From Pseudomonas sp. TNT3 (GTDB lineage: Bacteria > Pseudomonadota > Gammaproteobacteria > Pseudomonadales > Pseudomonadaceae): 64,000 nt of DNA. Position 1 is the stretch's first letter, and each line of letters begins with the position of its first letter. Shown piece after piece: positions 10,530 through 20,303 of the stretch. Where the stretch lies: assembly GCF_010095445.2 (NCBI RefSeq), contig NZ_WFGV02000003.1:147202-211201 (forward strand), read 5' to 3'. The notes below the pieces were generated by a model, which did not search any database, was not told the origin of the DNA, and was given only the letters and a program-made list of their open reading frames with translations. The position numbers and the translations under genes are program-made.

Positions 10530-12509
10530 TCACGCGCCAGTTGAGGTCGGGTTTGATACAGCCATATTGCGTTTTAATAGGTCGCGCATCTGATTTGCGA
10601 TCTGATTTGCTTCCTCTGCACTCAATCCTGGCTGCCTGGCTTTTCTGATGAGTGCTTCCAGGCTATCCGTGTGTTGAGCTGCCGATAACCTAGTAATGGT
10701 GTCTAAAAACTGTTGTTCAAGGTTGTCGCCATCAATCAGCCATTCCTTTTCCGCTAATGCCTTGAGCAATCGCCCCTGTTCGGTCCCGTGCCAGCGGGCC
10801 ATCAACTGAATTGAGTTTAGCTTAGGATTTTTTTGCACGGCCCCGATAAGGGCGACCAGCAACTGTGCGTATGTGTTGCTTTCATTGGCGAAGTGGTCGG
10901 CGGTTTCTACCCTGCCAGCCAGATCGGGATGATGAATAAGGGTGCGCAGCGCGATCAGCGTCGGGGCTTCCACCGCAATCGGCGTGCGTGGCGCGCGGGG
11001 CTGATCACGATCACCGCCGCGTTTGCCATTCTTGTCCCAAGGCTTCTTGTCCCACTTTTTGCCGCCAGCGCCGGGTTTTTTCGGCGTCCATTCCTGCTGC
11101 GGCGCGTACATGTCTTGCGCTTGCGGCTGATGGTAGTCGCTGTAGTCAGGCATGACATCGTAGTCGATGCCCGGATCGTAGGCCGGCGGCGCATCTTGCG
11201 GTGCGCTTTGCACCAGCTGGCTGACCGCTTCGCCACTGAGACCGGTAATTTCGGTCAGGCGCTGACGCATCAGGATGCGCAGGTTTGCACCCGGCACCTT
11301 GTCGATCAGCGGTGCAGCGAGGGTGGCCATGTGGGCCTTGCCTTCAAGCGAGCGTGGGTCCGACTCTTCGGTCAACTGCTGAAAAAAGTAATCGGCCAGC
11401 GGTTGAGCGTGCTGATTGATGCGAGCCCGGAACGCGTCAGTGCCTTCGGAGCGAACCAGGGTGTCCGGGTCTTCGCCCTCGGGCAGGAAAAGAAAGCGAG
11501 CGCGACGTCCGTCCTGCAGGCACGGCAGCGTCGCTTCCAGTGCACGCCAGGCAGCATTGCGGCCAGCCTGGTCGCCATCGAAGCAAAACAGCACGTTGGG
11601 CACGACGCGAAACAGTCGCTTCAAGTGCTCTTCGCTGGTGGCGGTGCCCAGGGTGGCGACGGCGTTGCGCAGGCCTTGTTGGGCGAGGGCAATAACGTCC
11701 ATGTAGCCTTCGACAACAATGATTTCGTCCAGGTTGCGGTTGTTCTTGCGCGCTTCATAAAGGCCGTAGAGCTCCTGGCCTTTATGGAAGACCGGGGTCT
11801 CTGGAGAGTTCAGGTACTTCGGTTTGTCGTCGCCCAATACCCGGCCGCCGAACGCGATGATGCGCCCCCGGCTATCGCGAATCGGGAACATGACACGATC
11901 GCGAAATCGGTCATAGCGTTTGCCGGCTTCGGCGTTCTCGATCAATAGGCCGGCGTCGACCATGGCTTTCTGTTGCAGGGTATCGCTGCTCAAGTGTTTG
12001 AACAGATTGTCCCAGCCGGGTGGCGCGAAGCCGAGACCGAAGTCCCGTGCGATCTCGCCCGTCAATCCACGTCCCTTCAAGTAATCCACAGCGGCTTTGC
12101 GCGATGGATGGCTTTTAAGTGCCTGACGATAAAAGTCGGCAGCGGCGGTGAGCAGTGGGTACAGGGGAGAGTCGGTTGGCTGTCGCGGTTTATGCGGTCG
12201 GCCACTTTCTTCCCGGGGGATTTCCATGCCCGCGGCTTTGGCCAGTTCTTCGACAGCCTGGATGAAGTCCAGGTTGTCGTGGTCCATCATGAAGCCGAGT
12301 GCATTGCCGCCAGCGCCGCAGCCGAAGCAATAATAGAACTGCTTGTCGGGACTGACGCTGAAGGAGGGGGTTTTCTCTTTGTGAAACGGGCAGCAGGCGG
12401 TGTAGTTCTTGCCGGCTTTTTTCATTTGCAGGCGCGAGCTGACTACATCGACGATGTCGGTGCGGTTCAGAAGGTCGTCAATGAAGCTCTGGGGAATTAG
12501 CCCGGCCAT
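10530..12509 (-). CDS. dnaG: DNA primase
   Basis: Makes RNA primers for DNA replication, acting with DnaB helicase. 659 aa. N-terminal CHC2 zinc ribbon with Cys40, His43, Cys61, Cys64. RNA-polymerase-like core with TOPRIM motifs IIVVEGYMDVIAL and FDGDQAGRNAA. A low-complexity linker rich in Lys/Gly/Trp/Pro (about 465-510) leads to a C-terminal helicase-interaction domain. ATG 12509 (MAGLIPQSFIDDLL) is standard. Middle gene of the rpsU-dnaG-rpoD operon, but separated from rpsU by 482 bp here. Confidence 0.98.
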   Translation of the reverse strand: MAGLIPQSFIDDLLNRTDIVDVVSSRLQMKKAGKNYTACCPFHKEKTPSFSVSPDKQFYYCFGCGAGGNALGFMMDHDNLDFIQAVEELAKAAGMEIPREESGRPHKPRQPTDSPLYPLLTAAADFYRQALKSHPSRKAAVDYLKGRGLTGEIARDFGLGFAPPGWDNLFKHLSSDTLQQKAMVDAGLLIENAEAGKRYDRFRDRVMFPIRDSRGRIIAFGGRVLGDDKPKYLNSPETPVFHKGQELYGLYEARKNNRNLDEIIVVEGYMDVIALAQQGLRNAVATLGTATSEEHLKRLFRVVPNVLFCFDGDQAGRNAAWRALEATLPCLQDGRRARFLFLPEGEDPDTLVRSEGTDAFRARINQHAQPLADYFFQQLTEESDPRSLEGKAHMATLAAPLIDKVPGANLRILMRQRLTEITGLSGEAVSQLVQSAPQDAPPAYDPGIDYDVMPDYSDYHQPQAQDMYAPQQEWTPKKPGAGGKKWDKKPWDKNGKRGGDRDQPRAPRTPIAVEAPTLIALRTLIHHPDLAGRVETADHFANESNTYAQLLVALIGAVQKNPKLNSIQLMARWHGTEQGRLLKALAEKEWLIDGDNLEQQFLDTITRLSAAQHTDSLEALIRKARQPGLSAEEANQIANQMRDLLKRNMAVSNPTSTGA

Positions 12510-12991
12510 GGCGTTCTCGTCATCTGCGATGAAGTGGATCCAAAACTTACGACGAACGAGCGTGGTTCGTTGCTTGGGACGCGCAAGGTTGGCGGCTCAA
12601 ACGGTGTCGTTTGCGTAATCGCTGTCGGGAAGTGTATCTGCCGAAAATCCACTGACGTTAGTACCAATCAGTATTCGACTTTTTGAAAGTATTGCGCTGA
12701 ACTCCGCAACGGCCAGTCAATGGCCTCGGATAGCTCATAAGCGGGCACGCAAGAAGGTGCCTTGGGCTGATCGTCGTGAGAGGAATCAGTGGGTGTGCTC
12801 GTCAGTAGCCTTGGAAGGCTCGTCAGAAAAGACGTGCACCGCTGGCAAAAGAGCCAGGTCTGACGCTGTGAAGCAGATTTGTCTAGGTCGCGTCTGCGAC
12901 TTTGACGGTGAAGCATCAAGCGTTTTCCGCAAATGCCATAAGCCCGGCTGAGGGCCGGGCTTGGCAGAAGCTTGCTACGAACGTCTGTGTA
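12510..12991. other. Gene-free 482-bp spacer between rpsU and dnaG
   Basis: No convincing gene on either strand; the longest minus frame (12668-12919, 83 codons) has no recognisable domain. Seen on inspection: a GC hairpin just after rpsU (12940-12962), a direct repeat CTCGTCAG/CTCGTCAG flanking the palindrome AGCCTTGGAAGGCT (about 12797-12825), and two small hairpins in the presumed dnaG leader, ACGAAC/GTTCGT (about 12552-12571) and CAAACGgtgtCGTTTG (12598-12613). In P. aeruginosa a YqeY-family gene occupies this place as I recall; no remnant is visible here. Confidence 0.6.
12940..12962 (-). terminator. Weak terminator/attenuator after rpsU
   Basis: AAGCCCGGC / GCCGGGCTT hairpin 30 nt after the rpsU stop, not followed by a U run on the minus strand. 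Likely a partial terminator that keeps S21 expression higher than dnaG and rpoD, as in the E. coli operon (analogy). Confidence 0.6.
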
Positions 12992-13207
12992 TTAGTACAG
13001 ACGAACGGCGCGGCGCTGTTCGCGCTGAACTTTCTTCGCGTGACGCTTAACAGCGGCTGCTGCTTTGCGCTTACGCTCAGAAGTTGGCTTCTCATAAAAT
13101 TCGCGGCTACGAACTTCAGCCAGTACACCGGCTTTTTCGCAGGAGCGCTTGAAACGACGCAGAGCTACGTCGAAGGGTTCGTTCTCTTTTACTTTGACGG
13201 CTGGCAT
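12992..13207 (-). CDS. rpsU: 30S ribosomal protein bS21
   Basis: Small basic ribosomal protein of the 30S platform, needed for initiation. 71 aa, the standard length, starting [21 protein letters not shown] and ending in an Arg/Lys-rich tail ([18 protein letters not shown]). First gene of the macromolecular synthesis operon with a good sigma-70 promoter upstream. Confidence 0.98.
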
Positions 13208-13290
13208 CCAGAGCTACCTTCATTCATTACCGGGGTCAACATCCTCGCGGCAAAAGAGCACTTGAAGACGTCGGTTTTTAAGGGTTGCGG

Positions 13291-13319
13291 ATGTTAACCC
13301 CTCATCGCTCGGAATGCAA
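13291..13319 (-). promoter_or_regulatory. Putative sigma-70 promoter of rpsU
   Basis: Minus strand: -35 TTGCAT (13314-13319), 17-bp spacer, -10 TAACAT (13291-13296), about 85 nt before the rpsU ATG. Reasonable match and position; not experimentally known to me. Confidence 0.6.
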
Positions 13320-13406
13320 AGCCTCTGATCGAAAACCGCTGGTCGGGGCATCGCATGGGGACTATTATGCGCGCCTTCGAATTCAGCCTAAACAAGGCGC
13401 AAACCC

Positions 13407-14432
13407 ATGCTAGTACTGGGATTAGAGACCTCTTGCGACGAAACTGGTGTCGCACTTTACGACAGTGAGCGCGGTTTGTTGGCCGACGCGCTGTTTAGCC
13501 AGATTGACCTGCATCGTGCCTATGGCGGTGTGGTGCCGGAGCTGGCCTCGCGTGATCACGTCAAGCGCATGCTGCCCTTGATTCGCCAGGTGTTGGCAGA
13601 GGCGGGCTGTGTGCCTACCGAGATCGACGCCATCGCTTATACCGCGGGTCCTGGCCTGGTGGGTGCCTTGCTCGTGGGGGCTTCGTGCGCCCAGGCGTTG
13701 GCCTTTGCCTGGGGCATTCCAGCGTTGGGCGTGCACCACATGGAAGGTCACTTGCTGGCGCCCATGCTGGAGGCGCAGCCCCCCCAATTCCCGTTCGTCG
13801 CTTTGTTGGTATCGGGCGGTCATACGCAGTTGGTTCAGGTCGACGGAATCGGTCAATACACCCTGTTGGGCGAGACACTCGACGACGCCGCCGGTGAAGC
13901 CTTCGACAAGACCGCGAAGATGATGGGCCTCAATTATCCGGGTGGACCGGAAATTGCGCGCCTGGCGGAGCAGGGAGTAGCAGGACGTTTCACTTTCCCG
14001 CGTCCGATGTGCGACCGACCGGGTCTGGCTTTCAGTTTCAGTGGTCTGAAAACCTTCGCCCTGAACACCTGGCAGCAGTGTGTCAGTGCCGGGGACGACA
14101 GTGATCAAGCCCGTTGCGACATCTCGCTGGCGTTCCAGCAGGCCGTGGTGGAGACTTTGACCATCAAGTGCAAGCGTGCCCTGAAGCAGGCGGGTATGAA
14201 GCGTCTGGTGATTGCTGGAGGCGTCAGCGCCAACAAGGCCCTGCGCACTTCGCTGGAAAAGATGCTCGGCGACTTGAAAGGCGATGTGTTTTACGCGCGT
14301 CCGGAGTTTTGTACCGACAACGGGGCGATGATCGCGTTTGCCGGTTGCCAGCGACTGCAAGCCGGCCAGCACGAAAGCCTGGCGATCAGCGTGCAGGCGC
14401 GGTGGCCGATGGAGCAGTTGTCGCCACTCTGA
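13407..14432 (+). CDS. tsaD: tRNA N6-adenosine threonylcarbamoyltransferase
   Basis: Transfers threonylcarbamoyl to A37 of ANN-decoding tRNAs, working with TsaB and TsaE. 341 aa. ASKHA-fold protein starting [14 protein letters not shown]; metal ligands in GVHHMEGH (His111, His115); substrate loop VSGGHTQL; nucleotide motif [10 protein letters not shown]; final Asp in [10 protein letters not shown]. Divergent from rpsU. Confidence 0.97.
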   Translation: MLVLGLETSCDETGVALYDSERGLLADALFSQIDLHRAYGGVVPELASRDHVKRMLPLIRQVLAEAGCVPTEIDAIAYTAGPGLVGALLVGASCAQALAFAWGIPALGVHHMEGHLLAPMLEAQPPQFPFVALLVSGGHTQLVQVDGIGQYTLLGETLDDAAGEAFDKTAKMMGLNYPGGPEIARLAEQGVAGRFTFPRPMCDRPGLAFSFSGLKTFALNTWQQCVSAGDDSDQARCDISLAFQQAVVETLTIKCKRALKQAGMKRLVIAGGVSANKALRTSLEKMLGDLKGDVFYARPEFCTDNGAMIAFAGCQRLQAGQHESLAISVQARWPMEQLSPL

Positions 14433-14455
14433 TGAGCGGTACTCATGCGCGGCAT

Positions 14456-15025
14456 TTAAAAATGCCGTTCGCGCCCGGCAAACAGGTCGCGTAGATTGCC
14501 GCGGTGACGCCAGACAATCAGCCCGGTGAGCACGCTCATGGGCAGCAATGCCGCCGGCTCTTGCCAGGCGAGCAGGGGCAGGGTCAGCGGTGTGGCGATC
14601 AGTGCCGCCAGTGAGCTGGTACGGGTGAGGTAGAACGTCAGGAGCCACGCACAAACCGCCAGCAACGCGGCCGGCGGGTAGAGGCCCAACAGCATGCCGG
14701 CAGCGGTGGCGACGCCTTTGCCGCCACGAAAGCGGAAATACAGCGGGAATAGATGACCGATGACGGCGCAGATGCCGATCCAGGCCTGTTCTTGCAGTGA
14801 AAGGCCTGCAAGACTTGCGATCAGTACTGGCAGCAATCCTTTGCAGAGGTCGCCCAGCAAGGTCAGCACGGCGAGTTTTTTGCCCGCCAGGCGCAACATA
14901 TTGGTGGCGCCGGCATTGCCTGAGCCACTCATTCGCGGATCGGGGTTACCGGTCAGGCGGCTGAGCAAAATGGCGAAGGACAGCGAGCCGAGCAGGTAGG
15001 CGAGAATCGCCAGTAACCAAAACAT
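14456..15025 (-). CDS. plsY: Glycerol-3-phosphate acyltransferase (acyl-phosphate dependent)
   Basis: Inner-membrane enzyme that moves an acyl group from acyl-phosphate to sn-glycerol-3-phosphate, the first step of phospholipid synthesis. 189 aa with several hydrophobic helices (starts [23 protein letters not shown]) and the family loops [26 protein letters not shown] and [14 protein letters not shown]. Convergent with tsaD (23 bp apart) and divergent from folB. Confidence 0.96.
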   Translation of the reverse strand: MFWLLAILAYLLGSLSFAILLSRLTGNPDPRMSGSGNAGATNMLRLAGKKLAVLTLLGDLCKGLLPVLIASLAGLSLQEQAWIGICAVIGHLFPLYFRFRGGKGVATAAGMLLGLYPPAALLAVCAWLLTFYLTRTSSLAALIATPLTLPLLAWQEPAALLPMSVLTGLIVWRHRGNLRDLFAGRERHF

Positions 15026-15099
15026 GCTAACTATTCCGGGCGAGGACGCCCTGATTCTAACGGCGCATTGCGCCCTTGTCGTGCAGCGGAGAGAAGTGC

Positions 15100-15456
15100 T
15101 TGGACAGAGTGTTTATCGAGGGCCTGGAAGTCGACACCGTGATTGGTGCCTACGACTGGGAACGAGGCATCCGACAGTGCTTGCGTCTTGATCTGAGTTT
15201 TGCCTGGGACAATCGCCCTGCTGCCGCCGGTGACGACCTGACTTTGGCACTTGATTACGCCAGCGTCTCGTCGCGCATTCAGGCGTTTGCCGAGCAGGCT
15301 CAGTTTCAGCTGGTCGAAACCTTCGCCGAGCGCCTGGTTGAAGTATTGATGAGTGAATTCAAGGTCACTTGGGTGCGCCTCAAGCTGACCAAGCCTGGTG
15401 CGGTTCCCGCTGCCAAAGGTGGTGTGGGTGTGGAGATCGAGCGCGGATGTCGCTGA
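15100..15456 (+). CDS. folB: Dihydroneopterin aldolase
   Basis: Converts 7,8-dihydroneopterin to 6-hydroxymethyl-dihydropterin in folate synthesis. 118 aa, the family length. Motifs: [17 protein letters not shown] at the N-terminus, LDYASV with the active-site Tyr, and [19 protein letters not shown] with the active-site Lys. Start is TTG 15100, with GGAGAG about 6 nt upstream; the frame is open further up to 15076 but there is no ribosome-binding site there. Overlaps folK by 10 nt. Confidence 0.93.
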   Translation: MDRVFIEGLEVDTVIGAYDWERGIRQCLRLDLSFAWDNRPAAAGDDLTLALDYASVSSRIQAFAEQAQFQLVETFAERLVEVLMSEFKVTWVRLKLTKPGAVPAAKGGVGVEIERGCR

Positions 15457-15965
15457 CTCAGGTGTATCTCGGGCTTGGTAGCAATATCGAGCGCGAAACC
15501 CATCTACAGGCGGGTCTGGATGCGCTCGCTGGTTTTCTGGTGGATATCCGCTGCTCGGCAGTCTTCGAAAGCCAGCCGGTGGGGATCAAGAGCGGGCCAT
15601 TTTTCAACTTCGTGGTTTCGGCGTTTACCGACCTGCCGTTGATGGAGCTTGATCGACGGCTGAAATTCATCGAGGCGGACAATGGTCGCTACGCACCGGA
15701 CCGCAAGGGTTTGCCCCTGGACATCGATGTGTTGCTGTTCGGCGACCTGGTAGGCAACTTCGATGGCTTGATCTTGCCGCGAGCAGAAATCCTGAAAAAT
15801 GCCTTCGTGCTGTGGCCCTTGTCGCTCATTGCCGCGGATCGCGTGCATCCGGGCGTAGGCAAAAGCTTTGCGACGTTGTGGCGCGAGGCGCAGATCGATC
15901 AAGTGTTGGCGCCAGTGGCGTTCGAGTGGCACGGTGAGCAGCTGACCCCCTTAGAATTGCTGTGA
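15447..15965 (+). CDS. folK: 2-amino-4-hydroxy-6-hydroxymethyldihydropteridine pyrophosphokinase
   Basis: Pyrophosphorylates the FolB product, the next folate step. 172 aa. N-terminal VYLGLGSNIERETHLQAG and the HPPK signature around DRKGLPLDIDVLLFGD with the two Mg-binding Asp residues. ATG 15447 lies inside the folB 3' end, so translation is probably coupled. Confidence 0.94.
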   Translation: MSLTQVYLGLGSNIERETHLQAGLDALAGFLVDIRCSAVFESQPVGIKSGPFFNFVVSAFTDLPLMELDRRLKFIEADNGRYAPDRKGLPLDIDVLLFGDLVGNFDGLILPRAEILKNAFVLWPLSLIAADRVHPGVGKSFATLWREAQIDQVLAPVAFEWHGEQLTPLELL

Positions 15966-15970
15966 CGCTA

Positions 15971-16032
15971 TCGCAGGCAAGCCCGCTTCCACAAGGTCGA
16001 CACCGTACCTGCGGGAGCGGGCTTGCCCGCGA
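15971..16032. repeat. REP-type palindrome between folK and cca
   Basis: Inverted repeat: GGCAAGCCCGCT arm at 15976 and AGCGGGCTTGCC arm near 16016, separated by about 28 nt. It sits between convergent folK and cca and may act as a transcription barrier. Confidence 0.7.
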
Positions 16033-16038
16033 TGCTTT

Positions 16039-17268
16039 TCAAGCCGAGGCGGCTTCCTTGTAAGCCTTGAGCGCTTTCAAACGCTCGCGCTTGATCGCTT
16101 CCCCCAGCTCTGGTCCCTTGAATCCTTTCTCCAGCAACGGTTGAACGGCCACACTTCTGGCGGCAGTTGCCGCGCCACGCAAATAATCCGCTTGTGGATA
16201 ACTTCTCTGCTCCAGACCTTTGCGTCCTCGAGCGTCCATCTCGCACGCCGCTATAAACTCTTCGAACCGCTGTGGTCGCCGATAGACGTCAAAGCTTTGC
16301 AGTAACTCCAGCAAGGTCGAAGGCTTCAGTTCCAAAGCGCGATGACCATGGGTGTGAAGTTGGCCCACCAGCAGCGCCAGCTCCTGGCAGTCTCGCGGCG
16401 CTTTGAAGCGTTGGTTAACCGCTTTTATCAGCTTCAGGCCCGTGTGCTCGTGGGCGATGTGGCGCGGCCATTCTTCCTTTGGCGTCAGGCCTTTGCCCAG
16501 ATCATGCAGCAGGCAGGCCCAACGCACCGTAAGCGGTTGCTTGTGGAGGGCCGATTGCTCAAGGACGCTGAGCGTATGTGCGCCCGTGTCGATTTCCGGG
16601 TGATGAACTTCAGGCTGCGGTACACCAAACAAGGCATCGACCTCAGGCATCAGGACCTTGAGCGCGCCGCATTCGCGCAGTACTTCGATGAATACTTGCG
16701 GCTGGTCTTCCATCAAGGCCCGGGAAATTTCCTTCCAGCTGCGTTCGGCGGTCAAGGCTTCCAGCTCGCCGGACTCGCTGAGCTGACGCATCAACTCCAA
16801 AGTCTCGGGCGCGACGGTAAAGCCCAGCGCCGCGTAACGGGCGGCAAAGCGGGCAACGCGCAACACACGAAGGGGATCTTCGGCAAACGCCGGGGAAACG
16901 TGGCGTAGCAGGCGCTCTTTTAAGTCTTTCTGACCTTGGTAAGGATCCGTCAGATTTTGCTGGTCGTCTTCGGCCATCGCGTTAATTGTCAGGTCGCGGC
17001 GAACCAGATCTTCTTCAAGGGTAACTTCAGGGCTGGCATGGAAGGTGAAGCCGCCATAGCCGCGTCCGCTCTTGCGTTCTGTGCGAGCAAGCGCATATTC
17101 CTCGCCGGTTTTTGGATGAAGAAAAACCGGAAAATCAGATCCCACCGGACGAAAACCTTTGGCGAGCATTTCCTCGGTGGTGGCCCCGACGACGACCCAA
17201 TCGATGTCGGTGACAGGTTTGCCCAGCAGGCGGTCACGTACTGCGCCACCGACTTTATAAATCTGCAT
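16039..17268 (-). CDS. cca: CCA tRNA nucleotidyltransferase with HD domain
   Basis: Adds or repairs the 3' CCA of tRNAs. 409 aa, class II. N-terminal nucleotidyltransferase with [13 protein letters not shown] and TDIDWVVVG (catalytic Asp pair), [10 protein letters not shown] and [12 protein letters not shown] motifs; C-terminal HD phosphohydrolase domain with CLLHDLGKG, as in E. coli Cca. Start ATG 17268, 63 nt downstream of the spoVR stop on the same strand. Confidence 0.96.
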   Translation of the reverse strand: MQIYKVGGAVRDRLLGKPVTDIDWVVVGATTEEMLAKGFRPVGSDFPVFLHPKTGEEYALARTERKSGRGYGGFTFHASPEVTLEEDLVRRDLTINAMAEDDQQNLTDPYQGQKDLKERLLRHVSPAFAEDPLRVLRVARFAARYAALGFTVAPETLELMRQLSESGELEALTAERSWKEISRALMEDQPQVFIEVLRECGALKVLMPEVDALFGVPQPEVHHPEIDTGAHTLSVLEQSALHKQPLTVRWACLLHDLGKGLTPKEEWPRHIAHEHTGLKLIKAVNQRFKAPRDCQELALLVGQLHTHGHRALELKPSTLLELLQSFDVYRRPQRFEEFIAACEMDARGRKGLEQRSYPQADYLRGAATAARSVAVQPLLEKGFKGPELGEAIKRERLKALKAYKEAASA

Positions 17269-17331
17269 AAAAAACCTCCGTTAGCTCGACAGGATAACCT
17301 TTGCGTCGAGCTAACGGAGGCCGAAACCGGT

Positions 17332-18894
17332 TCAAAGATGAATGACAGCCAAGTCCAGGCGCCCATAATCACTTTCGGAATGCTCACCTTTTGGCGGCAC
17401 GTGGTGGGTTTTCGTCACTTGATCCCCTTGCAGGGTTTCCAGGTGTATGTCGAAGCCCCAGAGCCGATGCAGATGCTTGAGCACTTCCTCGGTCGATTCT
17501 CCCAATGGCTTGCGGTCGTGCTGCTGATGACGCAGCGTCAAGGAGCGATCACCGCGCCGATCGATGCTGTAGATCTGCACATTGGGCTCCCGATTGCCCA
17601 GGTTGTACTGCGCTGCGAGGGTTTCGCGAATAGTGCGATAGCCTCCTTCGTCATGAATGGCGGGAACCAGAAGATCGTCTTTCTGGTCATCGTCAAGAAT
17701 GCTGAAGAGCTTCAGGTCGCGAATCACTTTCGGTGACAGATACTGCAGGATGAAGCTCTCGTCCTTGAAGCTGCTCATGGCGAATTTGATGCTCGACAGC
17801 CAGTCCGTACCGGCAATCTCCGGGAACCAGCGATAGTCCTCCTCCGTGGGGCTTTCGCACATGCGCCGAATGTCCCTGTACATGGCAAAACCCAATGCGT
17901 AAGGGTTGATGCCGCTGTAGTAAGGGCTGTCGAAACCCGGTTGCATGACCACACTTGTGTGTGAAGTCAGAAACTCCATCATGAAACCGTCGGTAACGAG
18001 ACCTTCGTCATACAGGTCATTCATCAACGTGTAGTGCCAGAACGTGGCCCAGCCTTCGTTCATGACCTGAGTCTGGCGTTGCGGATAAAAATACTGGGCG
18101 ATCTTGCGCACGATTCGCACGATTTCCCGCTGCCATGGCTCGAGCAGAGGTGCATGTTTTTCGATGAAATACAGGATATTTTCCTGAGGTTCGGCGGGGA
18201 AGCGCGCGTTATCCTTGTCGCTGTATTTGTCCGCGCCTTTTGGAATCGTGCGCCACAGATCGTTGATCTGCTTCTGCAAATGTTCCTCACGGTCCTTTTG
18301 CCGGCGGCGTTCCTCTTCCGCTGATATCGGATAGGGGCGCTTGTAGCGGTCCACGCCGTAGTTCATCAATGCATGGCAAGAGTCCAGCAGGTCCTCGACA
18401 GCATCGATGCCATGGCGCTCTTCGCACTGCATGATGTATTGCTTGGCAAACACAAGGTAATCAATGATCGAGCTGGCGTCCGTCCAGGTGCGGAACAGGT
18501 AGTTGCCTTTGAAAAAACTGTTGTGCCCGTAGCAGGCATGCGCAACCACCAACGCCTGCATGCAGATGGTGTTTTCTTCCATCAGATAAGCGATGCACGG
18601 GTCTGAGTTGATCACGATTTCATACGCGAGCCCCATCTGGCCTCGACTGTAGGATTTCTCGGTGCTCAGGAAGTGTTTGCCATAGGACCAGTGGTGGTAA
18701 CCCAGTGGCATACCTACCGAGGCATAGGCATCCATCATCTGCTCAGCAGTGATCACTTCGATCTGGTTAGGGTACGTATCGAGTGCGTAGCGAGCCGCAA
18801 TACGACTGATTTCACGGTCGTAGGCCTGAATCAGCTCGAACGTCCATTCGGAGCCGGTGGAAATGGGTTGGCGCTTCTGCTCTTTGGCGGTCAT
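17332..18894 (-). CDS. spoVR: SpoVR family protein (YcgB)
   Basis: Large conserved protein of unknown biochemical role, linked with PrkA and YeaH in stress and stationary phase. 520 aa, typical length, with [39 protein letters not shown] and [13 protein letters not shown] motifs; the His/Glu-rich motifs could bind metal (inference). Its ATG overlaps the yeaH stop by 4 nt. Confidence 0.95.
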   Translation of the reverse strand: MTAKEQKRQPISTGSEWTFELIQAYDREISRIAARYALDTYPNQIEVITAEQMMDAYASVGMPLGYHHWSYGKHFLSTEKSYSRGQMGLAYEIVINSDPCIAYLMEENTICMQALVVAHACYGHNSFFKGNYLFRTWTDASSIIDYLVFAKQYIMQCEERHGIDAVEDLLDSCHALMNYGVDRYKRPYPISAEEERRRQKDREEHLQKQINDLWRTIPKGADKYSDKDNARFPAEPQENILYFIEKHAPLLEPWQREIVRIVRKIAQYFYPQRQTQVMNEGWATFWHYTLMNDLYDEGLVTDGFMMEFLTSHTSVVMQPGFDSPYYSGINPYALGFAMYRDIRRMCESPTEEDYRWFPEIAGTDWLSSIKFAMSSFKDESFILQYLSPKVIRDLKLFSILDDDQKDDLLVPAIHDEGGYRTIRETLAAQYNLGNREPNVQIYSIDRRGDRSLTLRHQQHDRKPLGESTEEVLKHLHRLWGFDIHLETLQGDQVTKTHHVPPKGEHSESDYGRLDLAVIHL

Positions 18895-20162
18895 GTCACT
18901 AACCTGCGCTGGAAGAGTTCACGGAAGACCGGATAGATATCGCCGGCCGAGACCAGTTGTTGCTGGGCAAACGTTTCAGAAAAGGCTTCTGCTATCCGTT
19001 CGTACTCGAACCACAGAGCCTGATGTTCGCGTGGGGTGATCTCGACGTAAGTGTAGTACTGCACGAACGGCATGATCTGGTTGATCAGAATGTCGCGGCA
19101 GATCGGTGAGTCGTCATTCCAGTTGTCACCGTCCGAGGCCTGAGCGGCGTAGATGTTCCACTCATTGCTTGGATAGCGCTCGGCCATGATCTCCTGCATC
19201 AGTTTCAAGGCGCTGGAGACGATGGTGCCGCCGGTTTCCCGCGAGTAGAAGAATTCCTCCTCGTCCACTTCCCGGGCGCTGGTGTGGTGGCGGATGAACA
19301 CGACGTCGATCTTGTCGTAGTTACGCTTGAGAAACAGGTACAGCAAGATGAAGAAGCGCTTGGCGATGTCCTTGGTTGCCTGGGTCATGGAGCCGGAAAC
19401 GTCCATAAGGCAGAACATCACTGCTTTCGAGCTGGGGTTGGGTTGCTTGATGAGCAGGTTGTACTTGAGGTCGAATGTGTCGAGAAATGGCACGCGATGG
19501 ATTCGCGCGCTGAGTTTTTCGATTTCAGCTTCAATTTCTTGAATATCGCCGAAGTTATCCGGTTCATCCCGTCTCAGTCGCAGCAGTTCCTCTTTCGCTT
19601 CACGCAACTTTGCTCGGCTGCTGCCGGACAATGCAATGCGTCGGGCATGGGCTGAGCGAAGGGTACGGATGATGTTGATCCGCGATGGATTGCCTTCGTT
19701 ACTGATCCCGGCTCGAACCGTCTTGAAGGTGTCAGTGCCAGTCAGGTTGCGCTTGACCAGGTTCGGCAACTCGAGATCCTCGAACATGAATTCAAGGAAT
19801 TCCTCCTGGGTGATCTGGAAGACGAACTCGTCCATCCCTTCACCCGAATTGCCGGCTTTGCCTGGACCTCTACCGCCACCCCCGCCCGGCGGACGTGCAA
19901 TATGCTCGCCGCTGGTGAATTCCTTGTTACCGGGGTGCACGACAGTCTGCTTGCCACCACGGCCGTGATGAAGCACCGGCTCGTCGATGTCACGACCGGG
20001 AATGCTGATCTGTTCGCCATGTTCCATGTCCGTAATGGAACGCCGGCTGACCGCCTCTTCGACGGCTTTCTTGATGTGATCACGGTAGCGCCGCAGAAAC
20101 CGCTGGCGGTTCACCGTGCTCTTGTTCTTGCCATTGAGACGTCGGTCGATCACATAGCTCAT
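18891..20162 (-). CDS. yeaH: YeaH/YhbH family protein with VWA-like domain (DUF444)
   Basis: Partner of the PrkA kinase in a conserved stress module. 423 aa. The N-terminal third is charged with a Gly-rich stretch ([11 protein letters not shown]). The C-terminal half is von Willebrand A-like with a MIDAS motif DVSGSMT, ahead of a helical region ([13 protein letters not shown]). ATG 20162 has GGAGG upstream; earlier in-frame codons are not supported. Ends by overlapping spoVR. Confidence 0.95.
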   Translation of the reverse strand: MSYVIDRRLNGKNKSTVNRQRFLRRYRDHIKKAVEEAVSRRSITDMEHGEQISIPGRDIDEPVLHHGRGGKQTVVHPGNKEFTSGEHIARPPGGGGGRGPGKAGNSGEGMDEFVFQITQEEFLEFMFEDLELPNLVKRNLTGTDTFKTVRAGISNEGNPSRINIIRTLRSAHARRIALSGSSRAKLREAKEELLRLRRDEPDNFGDIQEIEAEIEKLSARIHRVPFLDTFDLKYNLLIKQPNPSSKAVMFCLMDVSGSMTQATKDIAKRFFILLYLFLKRNYDKIDVVFIRHHTSAREVDEEEFFYSRETGGTIVSSALKLMQEIMAERYPSNEWNIYAAQASDGDNWNDDSPICRDILINQIMPFVQYYTYVEITPREHQALWFEYERIAEAFSETFAQQQLVSAGDIYPVFRELFQRRLVT

Positions 20163-20303
20163 AGGCCCTCCGGGGAGCTTCGAGTCATAAGCTTCAAGCT
20201 GCAAGACAGAAGCTTCAGAAACAAGCGGCGCGCGACATATGGCCACAATTACGCAAACAGCGCGTGTTCGTTGGTGATGTGCCGCTTGCCGCTTGCCGCT
20301 CCC

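Noticed and set aside
12668..12919. 83-codon minus-strand frame in the rpsU-dnaG gap
   Set aside because: No ribosome-binding site, Ser/Arg-rich composition and no resemblance to YqeY; treated as non-coding.
12902..13297. 131-codon plus-strand frame across rpsU
   Set aside because: Antisense to rpsU and its promoter; Cys/Phe-rich and not protein-like.
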